In this document: positions 1-7,687 of the stretch, piece by piece | Layout of the letters: the number at the start of each line of letters is the position of its first letter | Numbering within the stretch: the stretch's first letter is position 1 | Origin: Baffinella frigidus | Lineage: Eukaryota > Cryptophyceae > Cryptomonadales > Baffinellaceae | NCBI GenBank assembly: GCA_026770585.1 | Contig: MU646304.1 | Coordinates: 1,819,065-1,832,587, forward strand | Length of the DNA stretch: 13,523 nt | Direction: 5' to 3' | The notes under the pieces: generated by a model | The model's database searches: none | What the model was told of the DNA's origin: nothing | Seen by the model: only the letters and a program-made list of their open reading frames with translations | Made by a program: the position numbers and the translations under genes

Positions 1-336
1 CCCCGCCCCTCCCTCCCCGCCCATCCACCCTTGTCATACCACAAAGGTGGAAGGGTGTTCCCACCCACCCCCCGTTGCACCAAGTCACGCTCGCCCGCGG
101 GGTGCTGGGCGGGCGTGTCTATCTGGCGCTCCAGGCGTGGCCACAGGGGCAATGGCTCTAATAGTGGCGAAGAGAGCAGCCCTGCCGAGTACCAGCGGGG
201 GCAGCTCCCCACTCGCGGACGGGCTGAGAGGGAGAGAGAGACAGAGACAGAGACAGAAACAGAGAGAGAGAAAGGGGGAGAGAGCGAGATGGTGACCTCG
301 TGCCTTCGGGCCATTACATTGCTCAACCACTTTCAG
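1..336 (+). other. Upstream stretch, probably intron of the LRR gene
   Basis: I see no exon here that I can support. The stretch is GC-rich, with C-runs at the left edge and a GA tract near 225-290. It ends in a good 3' splice signal: a pyrimidine-rich CTCAACCACTTTCAG just before 337. Since the exon at 337 begins inside a codon (phase 1), at least one more 5' exon must exist further left, probably outside the window. A short segment around 150-175 (GGCAATGGCTCTA...AGTGGCGA) resembles one near 9496-9525 in an intron of the third gene. Confidence 0.5.
225..290. repeat. GA-rich microsatellite (GAGA/CAGAGA)
   Basis: An imperfect (GA)n / (CAGAGA)n run. It is non-coding in the model given here, since short reading frames through it consist only of RE/RQ low-complexity sequence. 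Confidence 0.85.
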
Positions 337-3300
337 GGAGTGACAACTTTCGGCGGGGGCGGGCAGGTTCGGCGCAATACCGCGACGTGCAGCTTCTGCA
401 GATGGCTCGCAACTGCCAGGTCCGAGAAGTTGACTTTGAGGTGTTCAGTCTGAGAAGTTGATTTCAGGGGGTACAGTGTGATGTTTCTGAAACGCAGTCA
501 AATCTACCATGCGCAACGCAATCGGCTCCCGGGTGTCAGAGGCCGGGTGTGCCGAATGTCGGCTGTAAGATATGCGAGGCCGGGTGTGTGATGGAGACCC
601 TCGCTCCCTTGAGAACCGTGCACTCTCTGCTTGCCTGAATGCGCCCCCCGCTCGCGCCAGTCCGTTTGTGTGTGAGAGAGAAGGGCTCAGGCAGAGATGC
701 ATCTCTGGCGCCCAGTACCTTTCGATGGTGAGAAAGTGTGTGTGAGAGCGCCAGTCCCCGCTCCCACGAGAGCTGAGAGCTGCGAGGGTATGGCGGCGAC
801 CTCTTTCGCCAACGACCCAACACGCGCGGTGGTTCGGAGCACACGCGCCTTGCTAGGCCAGGTGTTGGTTATTGGGCGTGATTGACTGAAGGCGTGGTTG
901 ACTGACGGTGCCTCCATGTTCGGCAGCTCCTGTCGTCACTGGATCTGGGGTGGTGCGAGCGCATCTCAGATCAAGGCATCGCTGACCTCTGCGCTGGTCC
1001 CTCCCTCCGAACCCCATCCCCGTGCATCCGCCCCCTCCCCATCCCGCCGCACCCCCACACGTGCTGCGGGGCTGCAGCCGCATGCCCTGCCCCGGATGGC
1101 CCCCCGTCCCTCTAGTTCCCCCCCCCTGCACTGAAAGCACCGTGAGGGTGCTCACCGGCGTGGTGTGTGACGAGGTTGCTTGTGGTGGGGTGGCAGGGTG
1201 CACGCGGCTAACGGAGCTCAACCTGTCCTACTGCGAGTCAGTGACCTCCAAGGGAGTGATCGAGATCGCACGGAACTGCCCGAGTATACACACCCTCGAT
1301 CTCACAGGTGAGAGCTGATTCAACACCGCACCTGTGTTGGTGTGGCGTTCAACTCCACACCCGTTTCAACGCCACATCCATGCTACGCCAGACCCGGTTC
1401 GTTGCCTTTGCACGCACAACAAGACCTCTGGCAGGCGTGGTTGTGGGCAGCGTTGTGGGGACAGGGTCCTTGACGGGCCCGCCTCGGAACGGAGAATAAG
1501 TCATTTGTGTGCACATTCGACGTGAGCCTATTTCGGTTGACCGAGGAGTGGATCGCAGGCCTCTCGCTATCTCTCACCCGATATCTTTCTCTATCTCTCT
1601 TTCTCTCTCTCTCTTTCTCTCTATCGCACACACATACACACTCTCGCTCTCTCTCACACACACACACTCACTCACTCTCTCTCTCGCAGGGCTTTCACGC
1701 GTCGAGGACGACGCCGTCGCTGAGATACTCAAGTCCATGCTCAACCTGTACGCCTACACCCTACACCCTACACCCTACACCCTACACCCTACACCCTACA
1801 CCCTACACCCTACACCCTACATCCTACACCCTACACCCTACATCCTACACCCTACACCCTGCACCCTACACCCTACACCCCACACCATACACCCTATACT
1901 CTACACCCTACACCCTACACCCTACACCATACACCCTCCCTCCACCCTACACCCAACATCCCACGCCCCACGCCCCACACCCCACACCCCACACCCTTCA
2001 CACTCCACACCCCACACTCCACACCCCACACCCCAGCACCCCTCACCCCACTCGCTAGCACGCCAGCCCCCGCCCTCCCCTCTCCCACGCTGGGAGAGGG
2101 GCAACGCACCCTCCGTATTGCCCTCTCCCACGAGTACAGGGGTACCTCGCTCATCAAAAGGTGCCTCCCCCAGGACCCTACCGTAGGCCTATGCCTAGGG
2201 CCCTACGGTGGTCCTAGGGGGGGGGCAGTTTCTTATGAGCGGGGGTACGTACGTACTGTACGCACCCCCGTCCAAGTCTTCCCCTCGCCCACGTGGGAGT
2301 CAGACCCGCACAGGTTGTGTGCCTCCACTACGGTCCAGCCCCCGGGAGTGAGCCGCCTGCACCCACCACAGTACCAGTGAATCTACTTTGGAAGCATCAT
2401 AACCTTGCATTGGTAGGTGCCCTTAGAGCCTAGATACCCGCAGAAGCAGGAAGCTGCGTCCTGCAGGCCGGCAGCGGCTCATGCGTGGCTTGGTGTGTTG
2501 CCCTGCAGAGAGAGAGAGGAAAGAGAGACTGTTGTTACGACCGATAACACGGCCGCCATGTGTGCACCCCCACAGAGGCGAGAGGCAGCTGGTAGGGTTG
2601 GCGTGGTAGGATTGGCGTGGCAGAGTTGGTGTGGAAGGTTGGCGTGGTGCAGGGGTGCCTCCCGCATAAGAAACTACGCCCCCCTGGACCCTACAGTAGG
2701 CCTACGTCTAGGGTCCTGTGGTGGTCTTATGAGGGGGGCTGTTTCGTGTGAGAGAGGTACCCCTGTAGGGTTGCACTGGCGAGAGGGGAGGCTGGCGTGG
2801 AAAGGGCGGGCGATCGAAGAATGATGGATTGACATCGAGTAATGATGCATTGCCATCGAGTAATGATGGCGCGGGCGCAGGTCGTGGCTCTCATTGTCGC
2901 TCTGCGAACTGCTATCGAAGAACACCCTCTCGGTCGTCATGGACTGGGGCGAGGGTCTCACCACCCTCGAAATCCTCGGTCCCAACCCTCCCCCCCCCCC
3001 AACACCCTCCACATTCTCCGCTCTGCAGCGCGTTGGTTGACACTTTGTCTGCAGAAAAGGTAATTTCGCGCGCAACGCTTTCTGGCAATCATATGGCAAC
3101 TCCTGTCTCGTCCTCCCCCCAACACCCTCCACATTCTCGCCCCTTCCCACCAGGCTCCACCCGGGAGTGTCACCGCCTTGGCCAGGGTAGGATCAGCAGG
3201 GCGCCGATTGCAAGAGCAGGAGTGCTATGGTGAGGTACCTCGCTCATAAAAAAATACCCTCTCCCCTAGGAAAAACACAGGACCCGAGGCATAAGACTAC

Positions 3301-3531
3301 TGCAGGGTCCTATGGGGGGGGGGTAGGGGGGGGCGCTTTCTTATGAGCGAGGTACCCCTGTAGGGCGGGCCGGACGTGGCCATGCACGGTGCTAAACCCT
3401 ACACCCTAACCCCTACACCGCGCGCAGGGTGCTCGTCGATATCGCGCAAGGACGTGATCCGCTTCAAGCAGAGGCTGCATGGGCGGACCCACGTTGTCGA
3501 TGAGAGCGACGATGCTGACATCCTCTTGTGA
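337..3531 (+). CDS. Cysteine-containing leucine-rich-repeat protein, F-box/LRR (AMN1/FBXL) type; 3' part of the gene, 6 exons visible
   Basis: Proposed exons: 337-419, 927-996, 1197-1307, 1690-1747, 2881-2978, 3428-3531 (stop TGA). All introns are GT-AG, and the phases match at every junction (0, 1, 1, 2, 1). Together they give about 173 residues with five LRR_CC-type repeats: DVQLLQMARNCQ-LLSSLDLGWC, QGIADLCAGCTRLTELNLSYC, KGVIEIARNCPSIHTLDLTG, DAVAEILKSMLNLSWLSLSLC and a final GLTTLEILGCSSIS. A basic then acidic tail follows, ending DESDDADILL. In this family such LRRs usually select substrates for SCF ubiquitin ligases, but no F-box is visible because the N-terminus lies left of the window. 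The first exon could instead start at 367, but the acceptor at 336 has the better pyrimidine tract. The gene is convergent with the BAR gene. The family call is firm; an SCF role is inference. Confidence 0.85.
420..926 (+). other. LRR gene intron 1
   Basis: Donor CAG|GTCCGA, acceptor TTCGGCAG|CTCCTG, phase 0. It holds short imperfect direct repeats: GAGAAGTTGA-type at 424-466, GAGGCCGGGTGTG at 540-590, and GTGTGTGAGAG with GCGCCAGTCC around 653-755. No gene or structured RNA is recognised. Confidence 0.65.
1364..1440 (+). repeat. Dispersed intronic repeat, copy A
   Basis: Lies in LRR gene intron 3. It shares the 17-base core TTTGCACGCACAACAAG (1407-1423), then GGCAGGCGTG, and upstream TTCAACGCC(C)AC with a second copy at 4333-4391 in intron 5 of the BAR gene. 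Both copies have the same plus-strand orientation. Confidence 0.7.
1566..1689 (+). repeat. CT/CA microsatellite forming the polypyrimidine tract of LRR intron 3
   Basis: Long runs of CTCTCT, TTTCTC and CACACA lead directly into CTCTCGCAG, the acceptor for the exon at 1690. The microsatellite therefore doubles as an extended polypyrimidine tract. Confidence 0.85.
1753..2050 (+). repeat. Telomere-like CCCTACA array inside LRR intron 4
   Basis: Head-to-tail 7-mers CCCTACA, near-perfect from 1753 to about 1870, then drifting to CCCCACA/CTCCACA variants towards 2050. It begins a few bases after the exon 1690-1747 donor. The unit differs from plant-type telomere CCCTAAA by one base. Long reading frames across it (YTLHPTP repeats) are translation artefacts. 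Confidence 0.9.
2135..2250. mobile_element. MITE-like palindromic element, copy 1
   Basis: Left end TA-CAGGGGTACCTCGCTCAT; right end TTTCTTATGAGC followed by a degraded GGGGTAC. The centre is itself palindromic (GGACCCTAC...GTAGG, CCTAGGG...GGTCCTA). No transposase is encoded. It lies in LRR intron 4 and runs into a GTACGTACGTAC stretch on the right. Confidence 0.75.
2648..2767. mobile_element. MITE-like palindromic element, copy 2
   Basis: Starts CAGGGGTGCCTCCCGCATAA (degraded terminal repeat) and ends GAGAGGTACCCCTG-TA. The centre is clearly related to copy 1 (GGACCCTAC-GTAGGCCTA-CTAGGG). It lies in LRR intron 4, about 400 bases from copy 1. Confidence 0.75.
3229..3362. mobile_element. MITE-like palindromic element, copy 3
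   Basis: Left arm TGAGGTACCTCGCTCATAA; right arm TTATGAGCGAGGTACCCCTG followed by TA. The centre (CCTAGG, a G-run) differs from copies 1 and 2 although the ends match. It lies in LRR intron 5. Confidence 0.8.
3385..3427 (+). repeat. Short telomere-like tract at the acceptor of the last LRR exon
   Basis: GCTAAACCCTACACCCTAA followed by CCCCTACACC and the CGCGCAG acceptor. It is a small C-rich array serving as the pyrimidine-rich approach to the 3' splice site at 3427/3428. Confidence 0.6.
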
Positions 3532-4121
3532 CGCGTCTCCTGCCTCCTTTCTAGCCTCACGTCCTTCTGTAGCGTGAGCGACTCCACGACGTCCTCCTGT
3601 GACGAGCGCGACTGCCTCCACGCTCTCTCGCTCGCTCTCTCTCTTTCTCTCTCTCTATCTCTCTCTCTCTCTCGCTATCTCTCTCGCTCTCTCTCGCTTT
3701 CGCTCTTTCTCTCTCTCTTCCTGTACAACCTGTCCGCTACTCTTGCTACGTGAGTTTATCTAGGCCGCTACACCAATATGTATCTATCCGAGCGAATACA
3801 CTCCTCTTCAATCAGTTGGGTCCGCGCCTCACACAGTCATCCACCAATGCCCTGCACCCTCCTGCCGCCCTCCCCCACCCCTTGATACACACACACCTCC
3901 CAACTACAGGAGTACCTCGCTCATAAGAAAGCCAACCCCCCCTAGGACCAGCATAGGGTCCTGGGCATAGGTTTTCTGGGGGGTCCTAGAGGGAGGCGGT
4001 TTCTTATGAGCGAGGTACCCCTGTAGGCCAACACCTTGCAGGCTGCCTGTACGGTGAGAGCCCCCACCGTGCGCGACGATCTGGGTTGACTACGTCGGAG
4101 TTCCCCACTCAGTTGGTGGGC
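3532..4121. other. Convergent intergenic spacer (3' ends of LRR and BAR genes)
   Basis: Contains the probable 3' UTR of both genes. It has short imperfect repeats after the LRR stop (CTCACGTCCTTCTGT-like, 3535-3615), a CT/CTTT microsatellite at about 3630-3722, a less GC-rich stretch at 3725-3840, and MITE copy 4. No further coding signal and no confident polyadenylation motif were recognised. Confidence 0.6.
3905..4026. mobile_element. MITE-like palindromic element, copy 4 (best preserved)
   Basis: TA-CAGGAGTACCTCGCTCATAA at the left and TTATGAGCGAGGTACCCCTG-TA at the right form an almost perfect terminal inverted repeat of about 24 bases, flanked by TA on both sides. The centre is internally palindromic (CCTAGGACC / GGGTCCTAGA). 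It has no coding capacity and lies 3' of the LRR gene. Confidence 0.85.
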
Positions 4122-6765
4122 CTAGGGCTGGAGGGAGATCGAGGAGAGGGCCTTGTCGGCAGAGGAGACGCACTGATCGTGGTAGGTGAGCTGCGCTTGC
4201 AGGTAGGCGTGCACCTGCGAAACACTCCCGAGAGCCGTCACCCTCCACCCACCCCGAACCGTCTCGCACGCGAAAGGAAACAAAGTGACCTGCTGCCGGT
4301 TGATCGTAGTCCCATCCCTGGCGTGAGTGTTATTCAACGCCCACCGTGTTGCGGTGGCTTTGCACGCACAACAAGTCGTGTGGCAGGCGTGTAGGGAGTC
4401 CCGTTTCACATTTGGCACAGCCACGGTGATGGGAGCTGTTGAAAGGGGATGTCGGCAAGCGGGATTGACCGAGGACTGAAGCGCGGGCTTCTGCTGCTCG
4501 GCAGCCATGAAGAGCCGCATCAGCTCCTCCCGTGCTCCGTCCATCACCTCCTGCCCGCTCACCAACTGCCACGCTCCCCCGCGTTTGAGTAGAGTCCAGA
4601 AGATTTTGAGCGCACCACAACCAACATGCCCACCATGTATTCCCGATGGAGGAGAAGGCCACAGGGATGGATTAATTGGATGCATCCCCCTGCACCACTT
4701 GCATACCGCTCGAGGGTTCGGAGGCGCAGCCACAGGGCACCGCCAACACCGCGCCCCTCAGTTGACAGACGCCACTAGAGAGTGACCACGTGCGTCGACG
4801 AGCAACACGCCCTGCCTGATCATCCACAGCCACTAGAAGAAGACCAGACTAAGGAACGAGTCACGTCTAAATGTCCCTCAACGTGCAACGAGAAGCACCA
4901 CGTCTTGCCAGGGCGGGAGGAGGCTCGAGACCTGTGCATTGAGAGCAGCGGCGCGATCCGCCTGGCCCTTGCTTTCCAGCTCCGCCGCCTTGCTCTTGTT
5001 CAGACTCACCTGCCAGTCCCCCGGCACCCATGCGCATGAGACAGCACTTCTACGCGACGCCCAAGGCGCTGGGTGCAGCGATGAGGGTGCTCGCGGGTGT
5101 CCTGCGTGCGCGACGCCGGGCAATCAAGACGAGCCTCACTCTTAGGCGCACGCTTGCGGTTCTGAAGCAAGGCCGTGCGGCCTACGGTAGGGCCTAAGGT
5201 AGGGCCTGCGATAGGGCCTACGGTAGAGCCTGCCGGCTCGCTTGTCGGCGAGATCTCGGCAGCTGAGACCTGGCGCGAGAGGCACGCTAAGCCCTACACC
5301 CGACACGGATATGGCGGGGTGCATCTCGACGCCCTCAACCCGACGAGGCGCTCTCTCAGGCACGGTCTTCAGCCCGAGGCGTGCGCCCGCGGTTCTTACG
5401 GAAGGCCCTGCGGCCTGCGGTACGGCACACGGTTGGGCATACAGAAGAGGTGTCGGGAGGGAAACCTCGCGGCGGACGTCCTTGTACGCGGTGCGCGCCG
5501 CGAGCGCTGCCGCCAGGTCCTTGTTCAGGAAACTCTCCAGCGACCCCATCAGCTTCGCCGCCTATCGGAAGGGTGCATGGGTTAGGCCTCCGCTTACGCT
5601 TCTGGGATTGGGGGTGAGGGTTCGGGGTGGAGGGTGGATGGGCGAGGGTTGAGGGGTGAGGGTTGAGAGATGTGCGCGGGTGTCAGCTTCGAGGTGGGCT
5701 GTCTGCAGGCATACCTTCGGTGTGCCGCCAGGAAGATCGGGCGGTGTGCAAGCAGGTTGCACGCGTGCTGGACACCGCCAAACGGGCGCAGGTCAAAATG
5801 TAGGGTCTCCGAACGGAAGGTAGGGGTTGCCGGGATGCAGCTGAGAAGGTAGGGGTCAGAGGCCACCGGGGTTTCGTAGACGTGGAAGTGTGTAGGGGTT
5901 ACCCGTGTTTCGTAGAAACGGCAGGCGTTCGAGTTCGCCGGGGTTTTGTAGGTGCAAAAAATGTGCAGGTCGCGACGTAGGGTGTAGGGGTCACCAGGGT
6001 TTCGTAGACGCAACACGTGTGCAGGTCGGAAGGTAGGGGTTGGAGGTTCCCGGGGTTTCGTAGACGCAAAAAAGGTGCAGGAAGGTATGGTGTACTGGTT
6101 ACCGGGGTTTCGTAGACGCGGTAGGCGAAGTCATCCCGCGCCTTCTCCTCCACTTCCGCGCTCTCCTTGATGGAATTCAACTCCTGCGCCTTTTCCGAGC
6201 AGGTGACGAGGTGCGCGCTGTAGCTGCACAGCGCGCTGCCCACCTGTTCGCTTTCGAGATCCCGCCCGATGATCTCCGCTCGGTTGGCCACTCGTAGCTG
6301 GCGGGAGACGGCCCTCGACTGGGCAATGAACGAGTCCTTGAGCACGGCCAGCAGCTCCCAGTACGCCGTGTCCGTCTGCTTCAGGTTCACCATCGCGCTC
6401 TCCACCTGCGGCCACAGTTCCGCGGCCACAGTTCCGCTGCGTTCAGCGCGCAGTGAACGAGGAGCGGGCAATGCAGGCAAACCCAGGCTGGGGCAGTGCT
6501 GCTGAGCTGGCGTGGCTGGGCTGGGAGGGGGCGCGCTGGCTCGCCAGACCTCTGGGATCTCTTCCACGAGCGTGAAGTTGCCGCCCTCCGCGCGCTCCAG
6601 CACCTTGTTTGTCATTCGCCGTGCCGACCCCTTCATGTCAGTCTCGGAAAGCTTCGCGACCATGGTGCTGCCACCTTTGGCGACATCTCTCATGGCGACC
6701 TTTGCGTTTGCAGCCGCCTTCTTGAGCATGGCGTCGAAACCCCCATCACCAAAACCCAGCGGCAT
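4122..6765 (-). CDS. BAR-domain protein, complete, 6 exons, 288 residues
   Basis: Exons on the minus strand: 6765-6550, 6405-6103, 5561-5466, 5009-4932, 4550-4470, 4214-4122 (stop TAG). All five introns are phase 0 and GT-AG. Residues 1-72 begin MPLGFGDGGFDAMLKKAAANAK, a possible amphipathic N-terminal helix. From about residue 73 the protein is a long helical region with BAR hallmarks: LKQTDTAYWELLAVLKDSF, AHLVTCSEKAQELNSIKE, FLNKDLAAALAARTAYKDVRRE, LNKSKAAELESKG, AREELMRLFMAAEQQ and the closing helix HAYLQAQLTYHDQCVSSADKAL. BAR proteins form banana-shaped dimers that bind and bend membranes in endocytosis and trafficking. No SH3, PX or PH domain follows, so it is a BAR-only protein. The start is the first ATG of the conserved block; an in-frame upstream ATG at 7026 would add 87 non-conserved residues. 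The least certain junction is exon 2/3. Confidence 0.85.
4333..4391 (+). repeat. Dispersed intronic repeat, copy B
   Basis: Lies in BAR gene intron 5 (antisense to that gene). It carries TTTGCACGCACAACAAG (4359-4375) and GGCAGGCGTG, shared with copy A near 1407. A weaker match continues at TTGACCGAGGA (4465 versus about 1538), at the edge of BAR exon 5. Confidence 0.7.
5010..5465 (-). other. BAR gene intron 3 with a 12-base minisatellite
   Basis: The intron runs from donor GAG|GTTTCC to acceptor GGCAG|GTGAGT. At 5179-5234 it has about 4.5 copies of a 12-base unit (GGCCTACGGTAG and variants GGCCTAAGGTAG, GGCCTGCGATAG). The unit is near-palindromic (CCTACGGTAGG). Nothing else was recognised in the intron. 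Confidence 0.75.
5598..5668. repeat. GGGTGAGGGTT-type imperfect repeat
   Basis: GGGTGAGGGTTCGGGG, GAGGGTTGAGGGGTGAGGGTTGAG. Read on the coding strand of the BAR gene this is CTCAACCCTCACCCC, a telomere-like C-rich tract. It lies just upstream of the acceptor of BAR exon 3. Confidence 0.65.
5800..6122 (-). repeat. Minisatellite filling BAR intron 2 and overlapping the end of exon 2
   Basis: About six imperfect units, each holding GTCTACGAAACCCCGG (minus strand), usually followed by TGACC/TAACC and CCCCTACCTTCC-like sequence. Units start near 6118, 6064, 6008, 5953, 5915 and 5880, with a decayed tail to about 5800. The first unit is the last 16 bases of exon 2 plus its GTAACC donor. Confidence 0.8.
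6409..6437. repeat. 14-base tandem duplication at the acceptor of BAR exon 2
   Basis: GCGGCCACAGTTCC occurs twice in a row, ending at the intron side of the 3' splice site. On the minus strand it reads GGAACTGTGGCCGC twice, then AG|GTGGAG. Confidence 0.8.
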
Positions 6766-7048
6766 GGTGCCGTGTCTCCGGGAGAGCAGAGAACTGGAGC
6801 CAGGGGGACAGGAATGATAGGCCCTTGGTGGAGCCCGCGTCACAGGTATTTTCAGCCCTGCAAGGCGGACCGAATGGATGATTGTGTGGAGACATTTACA
6901 CTCTTGAATGATCTGATTTCGAGCAAACAACATGACAATTTGCGCAATGCTCCAGTCTCGATTTGGTCCGCCTCGCGGGGCTGGTGATTTTTGATTTGGT
7001 TTGATTTGTGTTTCGTTTGTGGACATTTATTTTGCGTTGGATTTGTAG

Positions 7049-7098
7049 AGGACGATATCAAGAGGGTTACAGCGGCCCAGGTCGCCGACATCCGACAG
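7049..7098 (+). CDS. Candidate orphan exon (DDIKRVTAAQVADIRQ)
   Basis: After a T-rich tract ending TTTGTAG, the sequence reads AG-GAC-GAT... giving DDIKRVTAAQVADIRQ, then CAG|GTCAGC. The peptide is hydrophilic and helix-like, and both borders look like splice sites. It has no recognised partner exon: the TSNAXIP1-like gene starts downstream at 7688 and the BAR gene runs the other way. It may be a 5' exon of gene 3, a remnant exon or chance. Confidence 0.22.
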
Positions 7099-7132
7099 GT
7101 CAGCCAATCTAGAGAACGACACGGCATCCCCC

Positions 7133-7440
7133 ACATAATTTTGATGCTGCGAGTGAAGGGACGAGCTTGTAGGCTGGGCAAGTAACACCCAAGTTCTCAA
7201 GTTCAAGTAGTGTCCTCTCGCTCTCCTCATCAGGAGCGGTGATGGAGGCTGAGACCTCCCCCACCCCAGAATCCAGCCCAACTGGCTTCACGTGCGTTGT
7301 AACTTCGGCATGGGGAGGAAGAGAAGCGCGGTGTAGGTCCTCGAACATCCACCAGGCCCTGTCTTGCGTACATCACTACAGCACTCACAGGATCTTGGTG
7401 CTGCGAGTGAAGGGTAGGGACATGATCCTGGCCAAGGAAT
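7133..7440 (+). repeat. Diverged direct repeat pair (7133-7185 and 7387-7440)
   Basis: ATTTTGATGCTGCGAGTGAA (7138 on) matches GATCTTGGTGCTGCGAGTGA (7391 on), and the match continues through AGGG...GCTTGTAGGCTGGGCAAG versus ATGATCCTGGCCAAGG. Both copies read RVKGR in one frame. Spacing is about 250 bases. It may be a duplicated exon fragment or a non-coding repeat. Confidence 0.6.
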
Positions 7441-7687
7441 CAATTATTTTGACATGGACTTCTCCGGAGCAGCCGCCATCACCACCCCGGCTTGATCTGG
7501 GGGGAGATGGTATTCTAATACGACGACAGCCGAAATCGCTGACGACCCGGGACGACAAGACCCTAAATCTCTGACCACACCCAACCACCCCTCCAGATTC
7601 GGCCGGCTTGCCATTCGCTGCCGGCGTGCGGGGGGGGCACCCTGTCTTTCTCCTCCGCGGGGCGAGGCGTCTTCCACAGAGCCTGCG

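Larger units (their letters stand above)
6766..7687. promoter_or_regulatory. Divergent intergenic region between the BAR and TSNAXIP1-like genes
   Basis: Lies between two divergent start codons and so must hold both promoters and 5' UTRs unless upstream non-coding exons exist. A T-rich stretch at 6985-7047 (TTTTGATTTGGTTTGATTTG...) stands out against the GC-rich surroundings. A possible small exon (7049-7098) and a diverged direct repeat (7133-7185 and 7387-7440) lie within. No convincing TATA or initiator element can be fixed by eye. Confidence 0.45.

Noticed and set aside
1507-2186. 183- and 225-residue frames rich in YTLHPTP repeats
   Set aside because: They are translations of the CT/CA microsatellite and the CCCTACA array; the LRR exon 1690-1747 uses a specific frame between splice sites.
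3016-3060. Possible extra LRR exon (CTCTGCAG|CGCGTTGG...GAAAAG|GTAATT)
   Set aside because: Good-looking splice sites, but the reading frame demanded by the preceding exon gives ARWLTLCLQK and shifts the phase. Direct joining of 2978 to 3428 gives LEILGCSSIS, a perfect LRR continuation.
5721-5805. Plus-strand peptide VARVLDTAKRAQVKM within BAR intron 2, and a minus-strand alternative HACNLLAHRPIFLAAHR
   Set aside because: Each looks exon-like, but the plus-strand one has no partner gene and the minus-strand one ends in phase 2, which would break the frame into BAR exon 3.
5899-7026. 375-residue single-exon minus-strand frame as the BAR protein
   Set aside because: It reads through the 87-residue upstream segment, the Pro/Ala-rich intron 1 and the minisatellite of intron 2. 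Splicing at phase-0 GT-AG sites joins the BAR pieces far better.
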